Shown here piece after piece: positions 1 to 8,756 of a stretch of 64,000 nucleotides of DNA (position 1 is the stretch's first letter; every line of letters starts with the position of its first letter). The notes under the pieces were generated by a model, which had not been told where the DNA came from, did no database searches, and worked only from the letters and a program-made list of their open reading frames with translations. Position numbers and translations under genes: made by a program. Location: assembly GCF_001424045.1 (NCBI RefSeq), contig NZ_LMQB01000001.1:718083-782082 (forward strand). Reading direction: 5' to 3'. The stretch is from Rhizobium sp. Leaf371 (lineage in GTDB: Bacteria > Pseudomonadota > Alphaproteobacteria > Rhizobiales > Rhizobiaceae).

Positions 1-338
1 CGCTCGGCGAAGGTTTTACCTGGGAAACGCAGGACCGCGCCCGCGATGTCGCGATGGCGCAGAAGGCGTGGGAGACCTCGAAAGAGCTCATCCGCGACCC
101 CGCCAATTCGATGGTGCTGCTGGACGAGATCAACATCGCGCTGCGCTACGATTACATCGACATCCACGAGGTCGTGCGGTTCCTTACCGAAGAAAAGCCG
201 CCGATGACCCATGTGGTGCTGACCGGCCGCAATGCCCGCGAGGAACTGATCGAGATCGCCGATCTCGTGACGGAGATGGAGCTGGTCAAGCATCCGTTCC
301 GCTCCGGCATCAAGGCGCAGGTGGGGGTGGAATACTGA
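1..338 (+). CDS. cobO: Cob(I)yrinic acid a,c-diamide adenosyltransferase, C-terminal part
   Basis: This is the 3' end of a CobO/BtuR-type corrinoid adenosyltransferase; the start lies before the window. The enzyme transfers the 5'-deoxyadenosyl group of ATP to the cobalt of cobyrinic acid diamide in the cytoplasm. The readable part carries the family signature VLLDEINIALRYDYI (the D-E pair of the ATP site), then THVVLTGRNA, and ends in the usual tail KAQVGVEY. The reading frame is open from base 1. It lies upstream of further cob genes, with an unrelated divergent exporter gene between them. The family call is firm; the missing N-terminal P-loop region cannot be checked here. Confidence 0.93.
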   Translation, partial: LGEGFTWETQDRARDVAMAQKAWETSKELIRDPANSMVLLDEINIALRYDYIDIHEVVRFLTEEKPPMTHVVLTGRNAREELIEIADLVTEMELVKHPFRSGIKAQVGVEY

Positions 339-437
339 CGCATGTCGCGCAAAAGTGCGCAGCGGTTTTGCGATGACGACATGCGCAAGATCAGGAGCTG
401 AAGCGCAAGGAGCGACTCTGAAAGATCGCGACGCGCT

Positions 438-1223
438 TCAGAACCCTAGCCAGACACGGACGGGATTTGCGGGATCGGCGAGCAGGCGGATGGCCAGCGC
501 GATGCAGGTGATCACCAGCAGCGGCTTGATGATCGTCGCGCCGCGCTTCATGGCGAAGCGCGAGCCGACCTGCGCGCCGGCGAACTGACCGACACCCATC
601 ATCAGCCCGACCTTCCACAGCACGACGCCATAGCCGGCGAGCACGAGGAAGCCGCCGATATTGGAGCCGAAATTCAGGAGCTTGGTATGCGCCGTCGCCT
701 TCAGCACGCCGAAGCCGGCAAGGGCGATGAAGGCCAGCATGAAGAAGGAGCCGGTGCCGGGGCCGAAAATGCCGTCGTAGAAGCCGATGGCGGGAACGAC
801 GGTCAGGCCGAAGACGAAGGGCGTGATGCGCTGGGTGCGATCCAGATCGGCCACGTTCGGCTTCAGCGCGAAATAGAGCGCGATGCCGATCAGCAGGAAG
901 GGGAGCACGGCGCGTAGCACGTCGCCGGGAACCACGGTCGCCACCACGGCGCCGATCGCGCCGCCGGCAAGCGACAGGAGCGCCATCGGCAGCTGGCTTT
1001 TCAGGTCCACATGCCCGGCCCTGGCATAGGCAAGGCTCGCCGAGCCCGAGCCGAACAGCGACTGCAGCTTGTTGGTGCCGAGCGTTTCGAGCGGCGGCAG
1101 GCCGGCCAGTAGCATGGCCGGCACGGTGATCATGCCGCCGCCGCCGGCGATGCTGTCGATGAAGCCGGCGATGAAGGCCGCCACGAAGAGGAAGAGAAGC
1201 AGATGAAGCGCGAGATCGTGCAC
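438..1223 (-). CDS. TSUP (TauE/SafE) family membrane transporter
   Basis: A 261-residue polytopic membrane protein of the TSUP family, which exports or takes up small sulfur-containing or organic anions. It has two repeated halves of hydrophobic helices, each opening with the family motif: FIDSIAGGGGMITVP near the N-terminus and GFYDGIFGPGTGSFF in the middle. The reading frame stays open to about 1535, but the upstream part is hydrophilic and unlike the family. The GTG at 1223 follows a GGCGAGGG ribosome-binding sequence and gives the usual family length of 250-270 residues. It is transcribed away from cobE. Substrate is unknown. The position inside the cob region may hint at a link with cobalt or sulfur compounds, but that is only a guess. 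Confidence 0.85.
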   Translation of the reverse strand: MHDLALHLLLFLFVAAFIAGFIDSIAGGGGMITVPAMLLAGLPPLETLGTNKLQSLFGSGSASLAYARAGHVDLKSQLPMALLSLAGGAIGAVVATVVPGDVLRAVLPFLLIGIALYFALKPNVADLDRTQRITPFVFGLTVVPAIGFYDGIFGPGTGSFFMLAFIALAGFGVLKATAHTKLLNFGSNIGGFLVLAGYGVVLWKVGLMMGVGQFAGAQVGSRFAMKRGATIIKPLLVITCIALAIRLLADPANPVRVWLGF

Positions 1224-1668
1224 GATGGACCCTCGCCGTGGCGCCGGCAGCGGAATGTTTGAAGATGGCCCGCTCTTTGGCAGAGCCGGCCGCCAAAGGA
1301 AAGTGTTCTCGGGCGGCAATGGCTTTGCGAGCGTTCTCCAGGCGGGCGCATCGCGCTGTTCGCTCGTCATGATGATTCTGCGACAGGGTCTCCATAAGCA
1401 ATTCCGGTCCGCGCAAATCTCTTGTAAGAGATCCCAATGCGACGGCGCCCGGTTCGGGCTGAAAACGCGTCCGGTGCGGCCGACCCTGATCGGGGGCTCA
1501 TGCCGGAGCTGTCGAGGCCTCGACCGGAGAGACATCTCCGGCCCCCCGGCGTCTGCGCGTCTGCTGCCTGCGGTGTCGTCCCCGACCGCCGTCCGGTTGC
1601 AGGATCTGAAACGCGACCTGCCTTGCCCTCATCTGCGGGAATGGGCGGTTCGCAGTGGAGCGCGCGCG
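1224..1668. other. 445-bp gap between TSUP gene and cobE
   Basis: This non-coding stretch separates the start of the minus-strand TSUP gene from cobE on the plus strand and must carry the promoters of both. I searched for a cobalamin riboswitch (GCCACTG element and B12 box) and found none on either strand. Small GC-rich inverted repeats are present, for example around 1455-1470 and 1520-1555, but none has a diagnostic form. Confidence 0.5.
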
Positions 1669-2166
1669 ATGACGATGAGCGGTGATACGATGGAGCGCGG
1701 GCTCGTTCTCGGCCTTGGCTGCCGACCGGGTACCGCCGCCGCCGAGGTCCTCGATCTTGCGCAGGCCGTCCTGTCCGAGGCCGGTTATCCCGCGCTTCCG
1801 CTCCGCGCCGTCGCGTCGCTCGATGCGCGTGCCGCCGAGCCCGCCCTTCTCGCCCTTGCCGCGCATTTCGCCGTCCCGCTTCTCACCTTCGCGGCTGCCC
1901 GGCTGGAGAGGGAAACGCCGCGGATCGCCACGCCCTCGGCCGCGATCTTTCGCCTGACGGGGTGCCACGGCGTCGCCGAAGCCTCTGCGCTCGCCGCCGC
2001 AGAGGCCGGAGGCCGTCTGGTGGTGGCGAAGCGCACATCCGGCCGGGTCACGGCCGCCGTGGTGGACGTCGAATCGAATCAACCGCTTGCGACGATGTCT
2101 TCGACCGTTATGCTCGCATCTTCAGAGAGTGAATCATCGTCTCCCGTTCTGGAGTTGGCGGGATGA
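1669..2166 (+). CDS. cobE: Cobalamin biosynthesis protein CobE (CbiG C-terminal family)
   Basis: A 165-residue protein of the CobE/CbiG C-terminal domain family, a cytosolic factor in aerobic B12 synthesis. It opens with the family glycine pattern LVLGLGCRPG, continues with the conserved SLDARAAEPALLALA block and ends with the C-terminal half GVAEASALAAA, which matches known CobE proteins. ATG 1669 was chosen because GGAG lies eight bases upstream; ATGs at 1675 and 1690 are less well placed. It overlaps cobA by ATGA, so the two are translationally coupled. The exact biochemical role of CobE is poorly defined in the family. The low-complexity serine run near the C-terminus looks like a loose tail. 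Confidence 0.88.
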   Translation: MTMSGDTMERGLVLGLGCRPGTAAAEVLDLAQAVLSEAGYPALPLRAVASLDARAAEPALLALAAHFAVPLLTFAAARLERETPRIATPSAAIFRLTGCHGVAEASALAAAEAGGRLVVAKRTSGRVTAAVVDVESNQPLATMSSTVMLASSESESSSPVLELAG

Positions 2167-3008
2167 GCGATGCCCTGTTCGAAGGCCTGCCGGTGATGGC
2201 GCCGGGTGCGGTCTGGCTCGTCGGTGCCGGTCCCGGCGATCCCGGGCTGCTGACGCTGCATGCGGTCAATGCGCTGCGTCAGGCGGATGTGATCGTGCAC
2301 GATGCGTTGGTCGATGCCGCCTGCCTGTCGCTGGCGCGGCCCGGTGCCGTGCTGGAGTTTGCCGGCAAGCGCGGCGGCAAGCCGTCGCCGAAGCAGCGCG
2401 ACATTTCGCTCCGCCTCGTCGTGCTCGCACAGGAGGGCAAGCGGGTCCTGCGGCTGAAGGGCGGCGATCCCTTCGTCTTCGGCCGGGGCGGCGAGGAGGC
2501 GCTGGTTCTGGTCGAGCACGGCATTCCCTTCCGCGTCGTGCCCGGGATCACCGCCGGCATCGGCGGGCTCGCTTATGCCGGCATTCCGGTCACCCACCGC
2601 GACCTGACCCATGTCGTCACCTTCCTCACCGGTCATGATTCCTCCGGTCTCGTGCCGGATCGGGTCGATTGGGCGAGCGTCGCCAAGGGCTCGCCGGTCA
2701 TCGTCATGTATATGGCGATGAAGCATATCCGCGAGATCACCGCCAATCTGCTGGCCGCCGGCCGCGCGCCGGACGAGCCGCTGGCCTTCGTCAGCAATGC
2801 CGCGACGACGCGTCAGTCCGTCCTCGAAACGACCCTGGGGCAGGCGGCGGACGATGCGGCCGCGGCGGGCATCTTGCCGCCCGTCATCGTCGTGCTCGGC
2901 GAGGTCGTGCGTCTGCGACCCGTTCTCGACTGGCTCGGCGCCGCCGCTGCGCAGGCCGATATCGCCGCCGCGCCGGCCGATGTCGCTGCAAAGGCACAGG
3001 AAGCATGA
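2163..3008 (+). CDS. cobA: Uroporphyrinogen-III C-methyltransferase (SUMT)
   Basis: A 281-residue S-adenosylmethionine-dependent methylase that converts uroporphyrinogen III to precorrin-2, the entry step into corrin synthesis. The N-terminal glycine-rich loop VGAGPGDPGLLTL, the central RLKGGDPFVFGRGGEE and the PGITAGIGGLAYAGIPVTHR motif (about residues 121-140) are the diagnostic SUMT signatures. Length is typical for single-domain CobA; there is no CysG dehydrogenase/chelatase part. An alanine-rich C-terminal tail of about 20 residues is extra. The gene overlaps both cobE and cobB by four bases. Confidence 0.95.
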   Translation: MSDALFEGLPVMAPGAVWLVGAGPGDPGLLTLHAVNALRQADVIVHDALVDAACLSLARPGAVLEFAGKRGGKPSPKQRDISLRLVVLAQEGKRVLRLKGGDPFVFGRGGEEALVLVEHGIPFRVVPGITAGIGGLAYAGIPVTHRDLTHVVTFLTGHDSSGLVPDRVDWASVAKGSPVIVMYMAMKHIREITANLLAAGRAPDEPLAFVSNAATTRQSVLETTLGQAADDAAAAGILPPVIVVLGEVVRLRPVLDWLGAAAAQADIAAAPADVAAKAQEA

Positions 3009-4339
3009 GCGGCATCCTCATCGCCGCCCCGTCCTCCGGCTCCGGCAAGACCACGATCACGCTCGGCCTGTTGCGCGCCCTCCGCCGGCGCGGCGTTGCC
3101 GTGTCGCCGGGGAAGGCGGGGCCGGACTATATCGATCCCGCCTTCCACACGGCCGCCTGCGGCATCGCCTGCGTCAATTACGATCCCTGGGCCATGCGCT
3201 CCGCCTTGCTCGATGCACAGGCCGCGCAGGGGCGGCGCAATGGCCGGCTGCTCGTCATCGAGGCGATGATGGGGCTGTTCGACGCGGCGATGGACGGCAC
3301 CGGCGCGCCGGCCGATCTTGCCGCAGCGCTCGGCCTGCCCGTGGTTCTCGTGGTCGATTGCGGCCGGATGGCGCAGTCGGTCGCGGCCCTCGTCTCCGGC
3401 TATGCGCGGTTTCGCCCCGATGTGCGGCTCGCCGGCGTCATTCTCAACAAGGTCGGCAGCCCCAAGCATGAGGCCATGCTGCGCGGCGCGCTGGCGGGCA
3501 TCGACATGCCGGTGCTCGGCACCATCGGCCGCGATCCCGCCCTTGCCTTGCCGGAGCGGCATCTCGGCCTCGTGCAGGCCGGCGAGCATGGCGGTCTCGA
3601 TCGCTTCATCGAGCACGCCGCCGATGCCGTCGAGGCGGGGTGCGATCTCGACGCGCTCGTGGCCTTGGGCGCCGAGGCGCATCCCGCCCGGTTGGTCCAC
3701 GGGCCGGTCCACGGGCAAATTGCGGCCATGGATCCGCTCGGTGCCCGGATCGCCATTGCGCGCGACGTCGCCTTCGCCTTTGCCTATGCGCACCTGCTTG
3801 CCGGCTGGCATGCCTCCGGTGCGCACTTGTCCTTCTTCTCGCCGCTTGCCGACGAGGCGCCGGCCGAGGAGTGCGACGCGGTCTATCTTCCCGGCGGCTA
3901 TCCCGAGCTTCATGCGGGCCGGCTCGCTGCAGCGTCCACCTTTCGCAGCGGCATGCAGGCCGCAGCGGACCGGCACGCGCGGATCTTCGGCGAATGCGGC
4001 GGCTATATGACGCTCGGCGAGGGGATGATCGATGCCGCGGGGACGCGCCATGCCATGCTCGGCCTTCTCCCGCTCACCACGAGCTTTGCCGAGCGGCGCC
4101 GGCATCTCGGCTATCGCCGCGTCCGGCCGCTGGACGAGACCGGCTTTTTCCGGCCGATGATGGCGCATGAGTTTCACTATGCGACGATCGTGTCGGAAGG
4201 CGATGCCGCACCGCTCTTTGCGGTGGAGGATGCCGCGGGCACCTCGCTCGGCACTGCGGGCCTGCGCGTCGGCTCGGTCTCGGGCTCTTTCATGCACCTC
4301 ATCGATCGCGCGCCCGACATCTGCGCGGTGCCGGCATGA
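3005..4339 (+). CDS. cobB: Hydrogenobyrinic acid a,c-diamide synthase CobB
   Basis: A 444-residue glutamine-dependent amidase that amidates the a and c side chains of hydrogenobyrinic acid using ATP. The N-terminal half has the P-loop APSSGSGKTT (residues 8-17) and PGKAGPDYIDPAFH; the C-terminal half is a class I glutamine amidotransferase with the nucleophile in FGECGGYMTLGEG (Cys331) and MAHEFHYA close to the end. The ATG at 3005 overlaps the cobA stop by ATGA; the same frame is open further upstream inside cobA but has no ribosome site there. It overlaps cobC by four bases. All parts expected of the family are present. Confidence 0.95.
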   Translation: MSGILIAAPSSGSGKTTITLGLLRALRRRGVAVSPGKAGPDYIDPAFHTAACGIACVNYDPWAMRSALLDAQAAQGRRNGRLLVIEAMMGLFDAAMDGTGAPADLAAALGLPVVLVVDCGRMAQSVAALVSGYARFRPDVRLAGVILNKVGSPKHEAMLRGALAGIDMPVLGTIGRDPALALPERHLGLVQAGEHGGLDRFIEHAADAVEAGCDLDALVALGAEAHPARLVHGPVHGQIAAMDPLGARIAIARDVAFAFAYAHLLAGWHASGAHLSFFSPLADEAPAEECDAVYLPGGYPELHAGRLAAASTFRSGMQAAADRHARIFGECGGYMTLGEGMIDAAGTRHAMLGLLPLTTSFAERRRHLGYRRVRPLDETGFFRPMMAHEFHYATIVSEGDAAPLFAVEDAAGTSLGTAGLRVGSVSGSFMHLIDRAPDICAVPA

Positions 4340-5337
4340 CGGCGCCGATCCAGCATGGCGGCGGTCTGTCGCGCGCCATGGCGCGCTATGGCGGCGCGGC
4401 TGCGGACTGGCTCGATCTCTCCACCGGCATCAATCCCTGCCCACCGCCCTTGCCGGAGATTTCCGCCGCCGTCTGGCATCGCCTGCCGGATGCCGACCTC
4501 GTGCAACGCGCAGAGGCCGCCGCTGGGCGCTTCTACGGCACCGGGCACCATCGTCCGCTCGCGGTTCCCGGAACGCAGTCCGTCATCCAGCAACTGCCGG
4601 CATTCGCCACGCCGGGCCGTCCTGTCGCCATCCTCGGCCCGACCTATGGCGAATATCGGCGGGTGTTGTCGCTTTCGGGTCTCGGCGTCGATCCGGTCTC
4701 CGATCCGCACGACATTCGACCCGATCACGGCCTCGCCGTCGTCGTCAATCCGAACAACCCGACCGGCCGCCTATTGCCGCGACAGACCTTGCTCGATCTC
4801 GCCGACCGCATGGCGGCGCAAGGCGGGCGGCTGGTCGTGGACGAGGCCTTCGGCGACGAGGTTTTCGCAAACAGCGTCGCGGCCGAGGCCTTCGTGCATC
4901 CCGGCCTCGTCGTCTTCCGCTCCTTCGGCAAGCTCTTCGGTCATGCCGGCATCCGGCTCGGCTTTGTCATGGCCGTGCCCGCCGTGCTGGAGACCCTGGC
5001 GACCGCGCTTGGCCCCTGGGCCGTCTCCGGGCCGGCGCTCGCCGTCGCCGCGCCGCTTTTCCAGGGCGATCTCGACGGTCTTCGATCGCGCATCGCGGAG
5101 CGGAAAGTGGGTCTGGAGAGCGCTTTGTCGGGCGCGGGCCTCCGCACGATCGGCGGCACACACCTCTTCTCGCTCATCGCGGTTCGCGACGGCGCCGCCC
5201 TGCAGCATGCGCTCTGCGAGCAGCATATCCTCACCCGCAGCTTCGATTACGCGCCGCAGTGGCTGCGGCTGGGCCTCACGCCCGATCCGGCATCCGACCG
5301 GCGGCTTCTTTCCGCGCTCTTGAAGGCCGCGGCCTGA
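4336..5337 (+). CDS. cobC: L-threonine-O-3-phosphate decarboxylase-like CobC
   Basis: A 333-residue fold-type I PLP enzyme. In the aerobic pathway CobC supplies or attaches the (R)-1-aminopropan-2-ol (phosphate) arm of cobalamin, in the manner of Salmonella CobD. Motifs read in order: LDLSTGINPCPPP at the substrate end, VVNPNNPTGR, LVVDEAFGDE with the PLP-contacting Asp, and FRSFGKLFGHAGIRLG with Lys199 as the expected PLP Schiff-base residue. It is coupled to cobB upstream and to cobD downstream. Confusion with histidinol-phosphate aminotransferase is possible from sequence alone, but operon context settles it. Confidence 0.93.
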   Translation: MTAPIQHGGGLSRAMARYGGAAADWLDLSTGINPCPPPLPEISAAVWHRLPDADLVQRAEAAAGRFYGTGHHRPLAVPGTQSVIQQLPAFATPGRPVAILGPTYGEYRRVLSLSGLGVDPVSDPHDIRPDHGLAVVVNPNNPTGRLLPRQTLLDLADRMAAQGGRLVVDEAFGDEVFANSVAAEAFVHPGLVVFRSFGKLFGHAGIRLGFVMAVPAVLETLATALGPWAVSGPALAVAAPLFQGDLDGLRSRIAERKVGLESALSGAGLRTIGGTHLFSLIAVRDGAALQHALCEQHILTRSFDYAPQWLRLGLTPDPASDRRLLSALLKAAA

Positions 5338-6311
5338 TGCGCCTCGTCATCCTCACGGCTGGCCTTCTCATCGACCGTATCGTCGGCGATCCCGATGGGC
5401 TGTGGCGCCGCCTGCCGCATCCCGTCGTTCTGTTCGGCATGGCGATCGGGTTCTGCGAGCGCCGGCTGAACCGGCCGGATCTCACGCCCTCGCAAGGCCG
5501 GTTTCGCGGCGTGGTGGCCATCTCCGGCCTTCTCCTCCTGTCGGCTGTGATCGGGGTGGTCATCCATATCGCCTTGTCGCGGCTCGGTCTCGTCGGTGCG
5601 GCGCTCGAAGCCCTGATCGTTGCCGTCTTCCTCGCCCAGAAAAGCCTGTCGGATCACGTCCTGCGGGTGGCGGCGGGGTTGCGGGAAGGCGGGCTTGCCG
5701 GCGGGCGACGGGCAGTCTCGATGATCGTCGGGCGCGATCCGCAGAGCCTGGACGAGGCCGGCGTCTGCCGGGCGGCGATCGAGAGCCTGGCCGAGAACTT
5801 TTCGGACGGCGTCGTGGCGCCGCTCGTCTGGTATGCGATCTGCGGGCTGCCCGGGCTTCTGGCCTACAAGATGCTGAACACGGCCGATTCGATGATCGGC
5901 CACAAGACCGAGCGCTATCTCCATTTCGGCTGGGCCTCGGCGCGGCTCGACGATGTCGCCAATCTGCCGGCCGCCCGGCTCTCGATGCTGCTGATCGCCG
6001 GCGGTGCCTGGTGGCGGCTCGGACGCGGGGCAGGGCGGAACGCGCTGTCCGTCGCGCTGCGTGATCAGGGCCTGCACCGCTCGCCCAATTCCGGCTGGCC
6101 GGAAGCGGCGATGGCCGGGGCTCTCAATCTGCGGCTTGCCGGACCCCGTCTCTATGCCGGCGCACGGGTCGAGGAGCCGATGATGAATGCGGCCGGCCGT
6201 CCGGTGGCCACCGCCGGCGATATCGTGCGGGGCGTCGGCGTCTTCCATTCCGCCTGCACGCAGGCGCTCGGCCTCGTGCTCGTCGCCGCACTCTGCCGGC
6301 TTTTTCTGTAG
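5337..6311 (+). CDS. cobD: Adenosylcobinamide-phosphate synthase (CobD/CbiB)
   Basis: A 324-residue inner-membrane protein that joins aminopropanol or its phosphate to adenosylcobyric acid to give adenosylcobinamide (phosphate). Family marks are [20 protein letters not shown] at the N-terminus, the [20 protein letters not shown] segment, [15 protein letters not shown] and the [14 protein letters not shown] block, plus several hydrophobic helices. The start ATG shares an A with the TGA stop of cobC. It is the last gene of the cob run here; a 199-bp gap with a separate promoter follows. Confidence 0.94.
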   Translation: MRLVILTAGLLIDRIVGDPDGLWRRLPHPVVLFGMAIGFCERRLNRPDLTPSQGRFRGVVAISGLLLLSAVIGVVIHIALSRLGLVGAALEALIVAVFLAQKSLSDHVLRVAAGLREGGLAGGRRAVSMIVGRDPQSLDEAGVCRAAIESLAENFSDGVVAPLVWYAICGLPGLLAYKMLNTADSMIGHKTERYLHFGWASARLDDVANLPAARLSMLLIAGGAWWRLGRGAGRNALSVALRDQGLHRSPNSGWPEAAMAGALNLRLAGPRLYAGARVEEPMMNAAGRPVATAGDIVRGVGVFHSACTQALGLVLVAALCRLFL

Positions 6312-6446
6312 AGCCCGCATCCGCCGATCGGCCCGCGGGAAGGACGCGCATCCACAGGGTCATCGCCGTTCGATGCCCGCCGATGCTGCAACGCGGTCCT
6401 TTCGGCAACAGGACGGCGCAAAAATCCCCGCACCGCCGCAAGGCCA

Positions 6447-6476
6447 TTGGCTTTTCCTGCGCAGTTACCCTATAGC
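6447..6476 (+). promoter_or_regulatory. Candidate sigma-70 promoter of acpXL
   Basis: TTGGCT at 6447-6452 and CTATAG at 6470-6475 are separated by 17 bases and resemble alphaproteobacterial housekeeping -35 and -10 boxes. They lie about 35 bases before the acpXL start codon, in the only sizeable gap between cobD and the lipid A operon. The call rests on pattern only. Confidence 0.4.
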
Positions 6477-6510
6477 TTCGGCAAAACTTGCCACACAAAG
6501 AGGTTTGCGC

Positions 6511-6789
6511 GTGACAGCCACATTCGACAAGGTCGCCGACATCATTGCAGAGACCAGTGAGATCGATCGCGAGACGATCACGCCGGAAAGCCACACGATC
6601 GACGATCTCGGCATCGACAGCCTGGATTTTCTCGACATCGTCTTTGCGATCGACAAGGAATTCGGCATCAAGATTCCGCTGGAAAAGTGGACGCAGGACG
6701 TGAACGAAGGCAAGGCCTCGACGGAGGAATACTTCGTCCTGAAGAACCTCTGCGCCAAGATCGACGAACTGCGCGCTGCCAAGGCCTGA
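6511..6789 (+). CDS. acpXL: Acyl carrier protein AcpXL for very-long-chain fatty acid
   Basis: A 92-residue specialised acyl carrier protein that carries the growing 27-hydroxyoctacosanoate or similar chain to lipid A in rhizobia. The phosphopantetheine attachment site is Ser37 in [13 protein letters not shown]. Length and ending ([12 protein letters not shown]) match known AcpXL proteins closely. The start is GTG at 6511, preceded by AAAGAGG about nine bases upstream; the frame is open further but would give an unlike extension. It heads the fatty acid operon, followed after 238 bp by fabZXL. Confidence 0.96.
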   Translation: MTATFDKVADIIAETSEIDRETITPESHTIDDLGIDSLDFLDIVFAIDKEFGIKIPLEKWTQDVNEGKASTEEYFVLKNLCAKIDELRAAKA

Positions 6790-7027
6790 TCGGCCTTTCA
6801 CCTGCTCCCGTTCCGCGATGCCGCCCGACGCCGCTCTTGCGCGCTTGACAGGCGGCATCGCCGTTTCTACCTGACGGCCTCGAACGCAATGTCCGGGTGC
6901 CGCCGTCACCGGTCCTGTCGCGTGTTGGGCCGCCCGTCGAGGTTTCCTGTTGCAGATCGCCCGTTCCGGGCTTTCTGGTTCGGGGTCGCTCCTCGCAGGC
7001 TTGGAGGTGGTAAGCGGATGATGTGTT

Positions 7028-7534
7028 ATGCTGCTTGAATATTTCCAGATGATCGACCGCGTCGAGACCGTCGACATGACGGCGAAGACGCTGCGCGCCC
7101 GCTCCGTCGTGCCGACGCAAAGCCCCGTGTTCGAGGGGCATTTCCCGGGCTATCCGCTGGTCCCCGGCGTCCTCCTCATCGAAACGATGGCGCAGGCGTC
7201 CGGCTTCCTCGTGCTCGCCGTCACCGATTTCGCCGCCATGCCGTTCCTGATGACGGTCGATGGTGCGAAGATGCGCTCCTTCGTGGAGCCGGAAGCCGTG
7301 CTCGACATCGATGTGGTGCTCGAACATGACGGCTCGGGCTTTGCGGTGACGAAGGCGAAGATCTCGTCGGCCGGCAAGCGCATCGCGGATGCCCAGCTGA
7401 AGCTGCGCACCGTCCCCTTCGATCAGGTGCCGCTTGCGCCGATCGTCCGCAAGCGGGCGGAAGAGGTCGGGCTCATGGCGGCGCTGGCCGCCCGGGGTTC
7501 TCCGGAATTGCCCCCAGAATTGTCTCAGGAGTGA
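7028..7534 (+). CDS. fabZXL: FabZ-type 3-hydroxyacyl-ACP dehydratase of the lipid A VLCFA cluster
   Basis: A 168-residue hot-dog-fold dehydratase. The catalytic His38 sits in the motif GHFPGYPLVPGVL and the acidic partner Glu52 in LLIETMAQASG, both as in FabZ. It is expected to dehydrate 3-hydroxyacyl groups bound to AcpXL during elongation to C28. A tail of about 20 residues after the hot-dog domain is rich in Ala and Pro. The stop is followed only four bases later by the start of fabF2XL, indicating one operon. Confidence 0.92.
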   Translation: MLLEYFQMIDRVETVDMTAKTLRARSVVPTQSPVFEGHFPGYPLVPGVLLIETMAQASGFLVLAVTDFAAMPFLMTVDGAKMRSFVEPEAVLDIDVVLEHDGSGFAVTKAKISSAGKRIADAQLKLRTVPFDQVPLAPIVRKRAEEVGLMAALAARGSPELPPELSQE

Positions 7535-7538
7535 CCGC

Positions 7539-8756
7539 ATGAAGGCCGCCAACGACGTCGTGATCACCGGGGTGGGGATCGTCACCAGCCAGGGCGTGGG
7601 TGTCGCGCCGCATATCGCCATGCTGACGGCGGGGGAACCACCGGCGGTCGTGGTGGAGACGGAGCGCTTCGCGCCCTACCCGGTGCATCCGCTGCCGGCC
7701 ATCGACTGGTCGGCCCAGATCGCCAAGCGCGGCGATCAGCGGCAGATGGAGAACTGGCAGCGCCTCGGCGTCTTCAGCGCCGGACTTGCGCTCGACGATG
7801 CCGGCCTCAAGGACGATGCGGAGGCCTGTGGCACGATGGACATGATCGTCGCGGCCGGCGGCGGCGAGCGCGACATTGCGGTCGACAGTCTGATCGTGGA
7901 CGAGGGCCTCAAGCGCAACGACCGCGAACATCTGCTCAACGAGAAGCTGACGACCGAACTGCGTCCGACGCTGTTCCTCGCGCAGCTCTCCAATCTCATG
8001 GCCGGCAATATCTCGATCGTTCACAAGGTCACCGGTTCGTCGCGCACCTTCATGGGCGAGGAAGCGGCCGGTATCTCCGCCGTCGAAACCGCCTTTGCCC
8101 GCATCAAGGCCGGCCAGTCCAGCCACACGCTGGTGGGCGGCGCCCTTTCGGCCGAGCGGCTCGATATCATCCTGCTCGTGGAAGCCCTGCAGGCCCATGC
8201 GACCGGTCCCTGGCATCCGCTCTGGTCGCGCGGTGAAGGCGAGGGCGGCGGCATCATTCTGGGGTCCATCGGCGCCTTCCTGGTGCTCGAATCGCGCGAC
8301 CATGCGGAGGCCCGCGGCGCGCATATCTATGCGACGATCGATGCCGTCGGCGGCGACCGCGGCCAGCGCGACGGCGGACGGCTGGAGGCGCGGCTCGACC
8401 AGTTGAGCGCGGCAGCGCCGGCCGAGGATACCGTCGTGTTCTCCGGCGCAAGCGGCCTTGCGGCCCTCGCTGCGCAGGAGCGGACGTGGCTTGAAAAGCG
8501 GTTTCCCGATGCGCCCGTGCGCGGTTATAGCGGCGCCGTCGGGCATGGGATCGAGGCGCAGTTTCCGCTCGGCCTCGCGCTGGCGGCGCTTGCGCTCGAT
8601 GCCGGCGCCGTCGTGCCGCCGTTCGATCCGTCCGAGCCGCCCATGACCCGCGCGCCGAAGCATGCGATCGTCACGACGCTCGGCCATGGCCGCGGCGAGG
8701 GGGTCGCCGTGCTGTCAGCGCATGCCGGAACCGGTGCAGAGGAGCTTTCGTCATGA
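7539..8756 (+). CDS. fabF2XL: Ketosynthase-like protein FabF2XL lacking the active-site cysteine
   Basis: A 405-residue thiolase-fold protein related to beta-ketoacyl-ACP synthase II. Aligning its GEEAAGISAVETAF segment with STACASGATAIQLG of the next gene places Glu175 where FabF has the nucleophilic Cys. The first catalytic His motif (NAHGTS) is also missing, replaced by FSGASGLAA, whereas a His remains in GAVGHGIEAQ. It therefore cannot act as a normal condensing enzyme. The family position next to an intact ketosynthase recalls the chain-length-factor partner of type II polyketide synthases. Start ATG 7539 is four bases after fabZXL; the end overlaps fabF1XL by ATGA. Confidence 0.9.
   Translation: MKAANDVVITGVGIVTSQGVGVAPHIAMLTAGEPPAVVVETERFAPYPVHPLPAIDWSAQIAKRGDQRQMENWQRLGVFSAGLALDDAGLKDDAEACGTMDMIVAAGGGERDIAVDSLIVDEGLKRNDREHLLNEKLTTELRPTLFLAQLSNLMAGNISIVHKVTGSSRTFMGEEAAGISAVETAFARIKAGQSSHTLVGGALSAERLDIILLVEALQAHATGPWHPLWSRGEGEGGGIILGSIGAFLVLESRDHAEARGAHIYATIDAVGGDRGQRDGGRLEARLDQLSAAAPAEDTVVFSGASGLAALAAQERTWLEKRFPDAPVRGYSGAVGHGIEAQFPLGLALAALALDAGAVVPPFDPSEPPMTRAPKHAIVTTLGHGRGEGVAVLSAHAGTGAEELSS

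Noticed and set aside
1370-1668. Cobalamin riboswitch upstream of cobE
   Set aside because: The conserved GCCACTG element and the B12 box are missing on both strands; only unspecific GC-rich hairpins are present.
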